Assembly: GCA_947630095.1 (NCBI GenBank)
Contig: CANRGI010000056.1
Coordinates: 1 to 7,683, forward strand
Source of the DNA: an uncultured Bacilli bacterium
GTDB lineage: Bacteria; Bacillota_I; Bacilli_A; RF39; UBA660
Length of the DNA stretch: 7,683 nucleotides
Direction of reading: 5' to 3'
The position numbers and the translations under genes are program-made. Numbering within the stretch: position 1 is the first letter of the stretch; each line of letters opens with the position of its first letter. The notes under the pieces are model-generated. The model did not search any database and was not told the DNA's origin. It saw only the letters and a list, made by a program, of their open reading frames with translations. Shown one piece after another: positions 6,536 through 7,683 of this stretch.

Positions 6536-7495
6536 ATGAAGAAGTATATGTTTATTATATTTTTAGCGACTTTCTTCCTCTTTACTTCTAAAGAGTTAGA
6601 TGCAAGTACATTATTAGATTTAAATGAAACATCTAATGGAAATGTAAATGCTTCGGTAACAATGAACGAGGGTTTTGCAAGTGCTGTTAATATCATAGTA
6701 AAAGTTGATGGTAATGTACATTTATCTTCTATAAATTGGAATAGTAATCTTTCTAGTGATTATGTTAAAAGATTTGTAACAAGTGACGAAAATCATTACA
6801 ATATTATAATTAGTACAGGAAGTGCTAAAAAGAATTTATTAGATAAAAATGGGAAATTAGATATTGGAACTTTATCATTTGTTAATAATACAGAAACTAC
6901 TCAAGAATATAAAATAACTTTAGTAAGCGCAACTATTGTTAATTTAAATTATGCAGCGGTTTTGTTAAGTGATATTAGTGAAGGTGAAAAAGCATTTCAA
7001 TTAGAATATACTAAACCAGAAGAAAATATCCCGTCTACTCCGCAAGATGGTAATGAAGGCAATAATGATAATGATAGTCAAGATAATAATAGTAGTGGAA
7101 GTAATCAAGGAAGTAATACTGGAAGTAGTAGTAATAATAACCAAAGTAGTGGTGGAAGTGTAAATGCTAACACTAATAATAATTCTAATAATTCAAATAG
7201 TAATGATAGCACTAATACAAATCAAGAAGAGAATAATCAAGAAGTTAATGATAATCAAAATGAAGATAATACTATAGAAGATAATGAAGTAGAAGATAAT
7301 AAAGATAATGATAAAGATAAAACTCCTAGTGGTAATACTGGTAGTGAAACTGATAAAAATAAAGAAAATAACAATATTAAAAGTAAAAATGATATAATAA
7401 AATATATTTTAATAGGTGTTGTTACTATATTTGGACTTGGTATTATCGTATCATTATTTAAGGCTAGAAAACTTAATAAACTTGGAAAGATGTAG
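6536..7495 (+). CDS. Membrane-anchored surface protein with a cohesin-like domain (candidate dockerin receptor)
   Basis: A 319-aa protein with four parts. Residues 1-23 are a signal peptide (two Lys, then a Phe/Ile/Leu core, with likely cleavage after LDA). Residues about 24-158 form one beta-rich domain. Its strand pattern resembles a divergent type I cohesin: SAVNIIVKVDG (49-59) fits the early cohesin strands, NGKLDIGTLSFV (105-116) fits the conserved strand before the late beta-hairpin, and YKITLVSATIV (125-135) fits the closing strands. Residues about 160-285 are a low-complexity Asn/Asp/Ser/Gly linker. Residues 287-308 are a membrane helix with a basic tail (KARKLNKLGK), so the domain faces outward. 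The position 11 bases after a dockerin-bearing enzyme supports a scaffoldin-like anchor holding one enzyme. The cohesin call is from pattern and context. Alternatives are another Ig-like surface adhesin or a generic membrane-bound stalk protein; the anchored topology is much surer than the fold. Confidence 0.8.
   Translation: MKKYMFIIFLATFFLFTSKELDASTLLDLNETSNGNVNASVTMNEGFASAVNIIVKVDGNVHLSSINWNSNLSSDYVKRFVTSDENHYNIIISTGSAKKNLLDKNGKLDIGTLSFVNNTETTQEYKITLVSATIVNLNYAAVLLSDISEGEKAFQLEYTKPEENIPSTPQDGNEGNNDNDSQDNNSSGSNQGSNTGSSSNNNQSSGGSVNANTNNNSNNSNSNDSTNTNQEENNQEVNDNQNEDNTIEDNEVEDNKDNDKDKTPSGNTGSETDKNKENNNIKSKNDIIKYILIGVVTIFGLGIIVSLFKARKLNKLGKM
6605..7009 (+). other. Divergent cohesin-like domain (residues about 24-158 of the anchor protein)
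   Basis: This is a single beta-sandwich-sized domain between the signal peptide and the linker. Length and strand order are compatible with a type I cohesin, but I see no near-identical signature block. The assignment leans on the adjacent dockerin gene. Confidence 0.55.
7013..7390 (+). repeat. Low-complexity Asn/Asp/Ser/Glu linker coded by AAT/GAT/AGT-rich DNA
   Basis: About 126 residues consist almost wholly of N, D, S, G, E, Q, T and K, in two zones. A neutral Asn/Ser/Gly zone (about 180-228) is followed by an acidic Glu/Asp/Asn zone (about 230-280). The DNA is an imperfect trinucleotide mixture with no exact tandem unit. It acts as a flexible spacer between the outer domain and the membrane helix, and its length could vary between strains without shifting the frame. 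Confidence 0.85.
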
Positions 7496-7509
7496 AAATA
7501 CATCTTTTT
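7486..7509 (+). terminator. Rho-independent terminator of the M60 operon, containing the stop codon
   Basis: A perfect 9-bp stem pairs AAAGATGTA (7486-7494) with TACATCTTT (7499-7507) around a GAAA tetraloop. The T-run covers 7505-7509, the last stem bases plus two. The TAG stop (7493-7495) is inside the hairpin, and the last codons of the anchor gene form its left arm. Confidence 0.8.
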
Positions 7510-7534
7510 ATGATGGGTAAAAATGATAAAATAA

Positions 7535-7563
7535 TTGATATATTTGAGAATATATTATATAAT
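7535..7563 (+). promoter_or_regulatory. Near-consensus sigma-A promoter for the last gene
   Basis: TTGATA (7535-7540), a 17-bp spacer and a perfect TATAAT (7558-7563). Transcription would start near 7570. The ribosome binding site AAAGGAGG (7579-7586) lies five bases before the ATG at 7592. It is the strongest-looking promoter in the window. Confidence 0.75.
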
Positions 7564-7591
7564 AAAACTTGTTAAATTAAAGGAGGTTTAA

Positions 7592-7683
7592 ATGAAAGAA
7601 AAAATAACAATAGAGTATAGAGATTTAGTAGTTCCTATAGTTAATGAAAAGGGAAATATTGATTATAATAAGTATCGTAAATT
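7592..7683 (+). CDS. Unrecognised protein, first 30 codons only (3' partial)
   Basis: The ATG is supported by AAAGGAGG five bases upstream and a consensus promoter. The visible N-terminus, MKEKITIEYRDLVVPIVNE and on, is charged with no signal peptide, so a cytoplasmic protein is likely. Too little is present to name a family. The gene is separated from the M60 operon by a terminator and has its own promoter, so it probably belongs to another transcription unit. Confidence 0.75.
   Translation, partial: MKEKITIEYRDLVVPIVNEKGNIDYNKYRK

Noticed and set aside
6448..6696. Minus-strand open frame across the M60/anchor junction
   Set aside because: It covers two well-supported coding ends and the intergenic ribosome binding site, and lacks its own start signals. 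The hydrophobic appearance comes from the reverse of AT-rich signal-peptide coding.
7255..7503. Minus-strand Leu/Ser-rich open frame
   Set aside because: It is the complement of the GAT/AAT-rich linker, which gives artificial Leu/Ser/Ile runs. No start signals support it.
1..7683. Mycoplasma-type genetic code (TGA = Trp)
   Set aside because: All 23 tryptophans counted are TGG and no TGA occurs in frame. A code-4 organism this AT-rich would use TGA heavily.
1..7683. tRNA or rRNA genes, CRISPR array, insertion sequence or attachment site
   Set aside because: I found no GC-rich cloverleaf, no regularly spaced identical repeats, and no transposase or integrase fragment with flanking inverted repeats.

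Overview
The window is AT-rich bacterial DNA (about 30% G+C, estimated by eye). All genes are on the + strand and separated by very short gaps. Strong AGGAGG ribosome binding sites, sigma-A-type promoters with 17-bp spacers, U-tract hairpin terminators and a surface protein on a single C-terminal membrane anchor all point to a low-GC Gram-positive lineage (Bacillota, possibly a Mollicutes/Erysipelotrichales-like gut commensal; this is inference). All 23 tryptophans that I counted are TGG, and there is no in-frame TGA, so the standard bacterial code fits. The complete genes stop with TAA or TAG.

Layout. (1) Bases 1-741: 3' part of a CHAP-domain peptidase/amidase with an N-terminal hydrophobic segment. 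It is cut by the left edge and ends in a terminator that contains its stop codon. (2) Bases 756-1343: a monocistronic unit with its own extended -10 promoter, encoding a 164-aa protein I do not recognise, closed by a second terminator. (3) Bases 1357-7509: the main unit. Two adjacent inverted repeats lie upstream of a good promoter, followed by a 1692-aa secreted M60-family (enhancin/mucinase-like) zinc metallopeptidase carrying a type I dockerin. Eleven bases further on is a 319-aa protein with a signal peptide, a divergent cohesin-like domain, a long Asn/Asp/Ser linker and a C-terminal transmembrane anchor. A perfect 9-bp hairpin terminator closes the operon. (4) Bases 7535-7683: a near-consensus promoter and the first 30 codons of an unrecognised gene, cut by the right edge.

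How the genes may work together (inference). The M60 enzyme has no LPXTG signal, no C-terminal membrane helix and no recognisable lipobox, but it has a complete two-loop dockerin. Its operon partner has a membrane anchor, a spacer long enough to reach out from the cell, and what looks like a single cohesin. The simplest reading is a two-gene, one-to-one version of the cellulosome principle, in which a glycoprotein (mucin-type) peptidase with several carbohydrate-binding-like discoidin and Fn3 modules is docked onto the cell surface by its own dedicated receptor. The cohesin assignment rests on pattern and context only, and is the claim most worth testing.

At the base level, the tetramer CATG is absent from the whole window and GATC occurs once. 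Synonymous codon choice follows this: His before a G-initial codon is always CAC. That suggests past or present selection by restriction or methylation on these palindromes.
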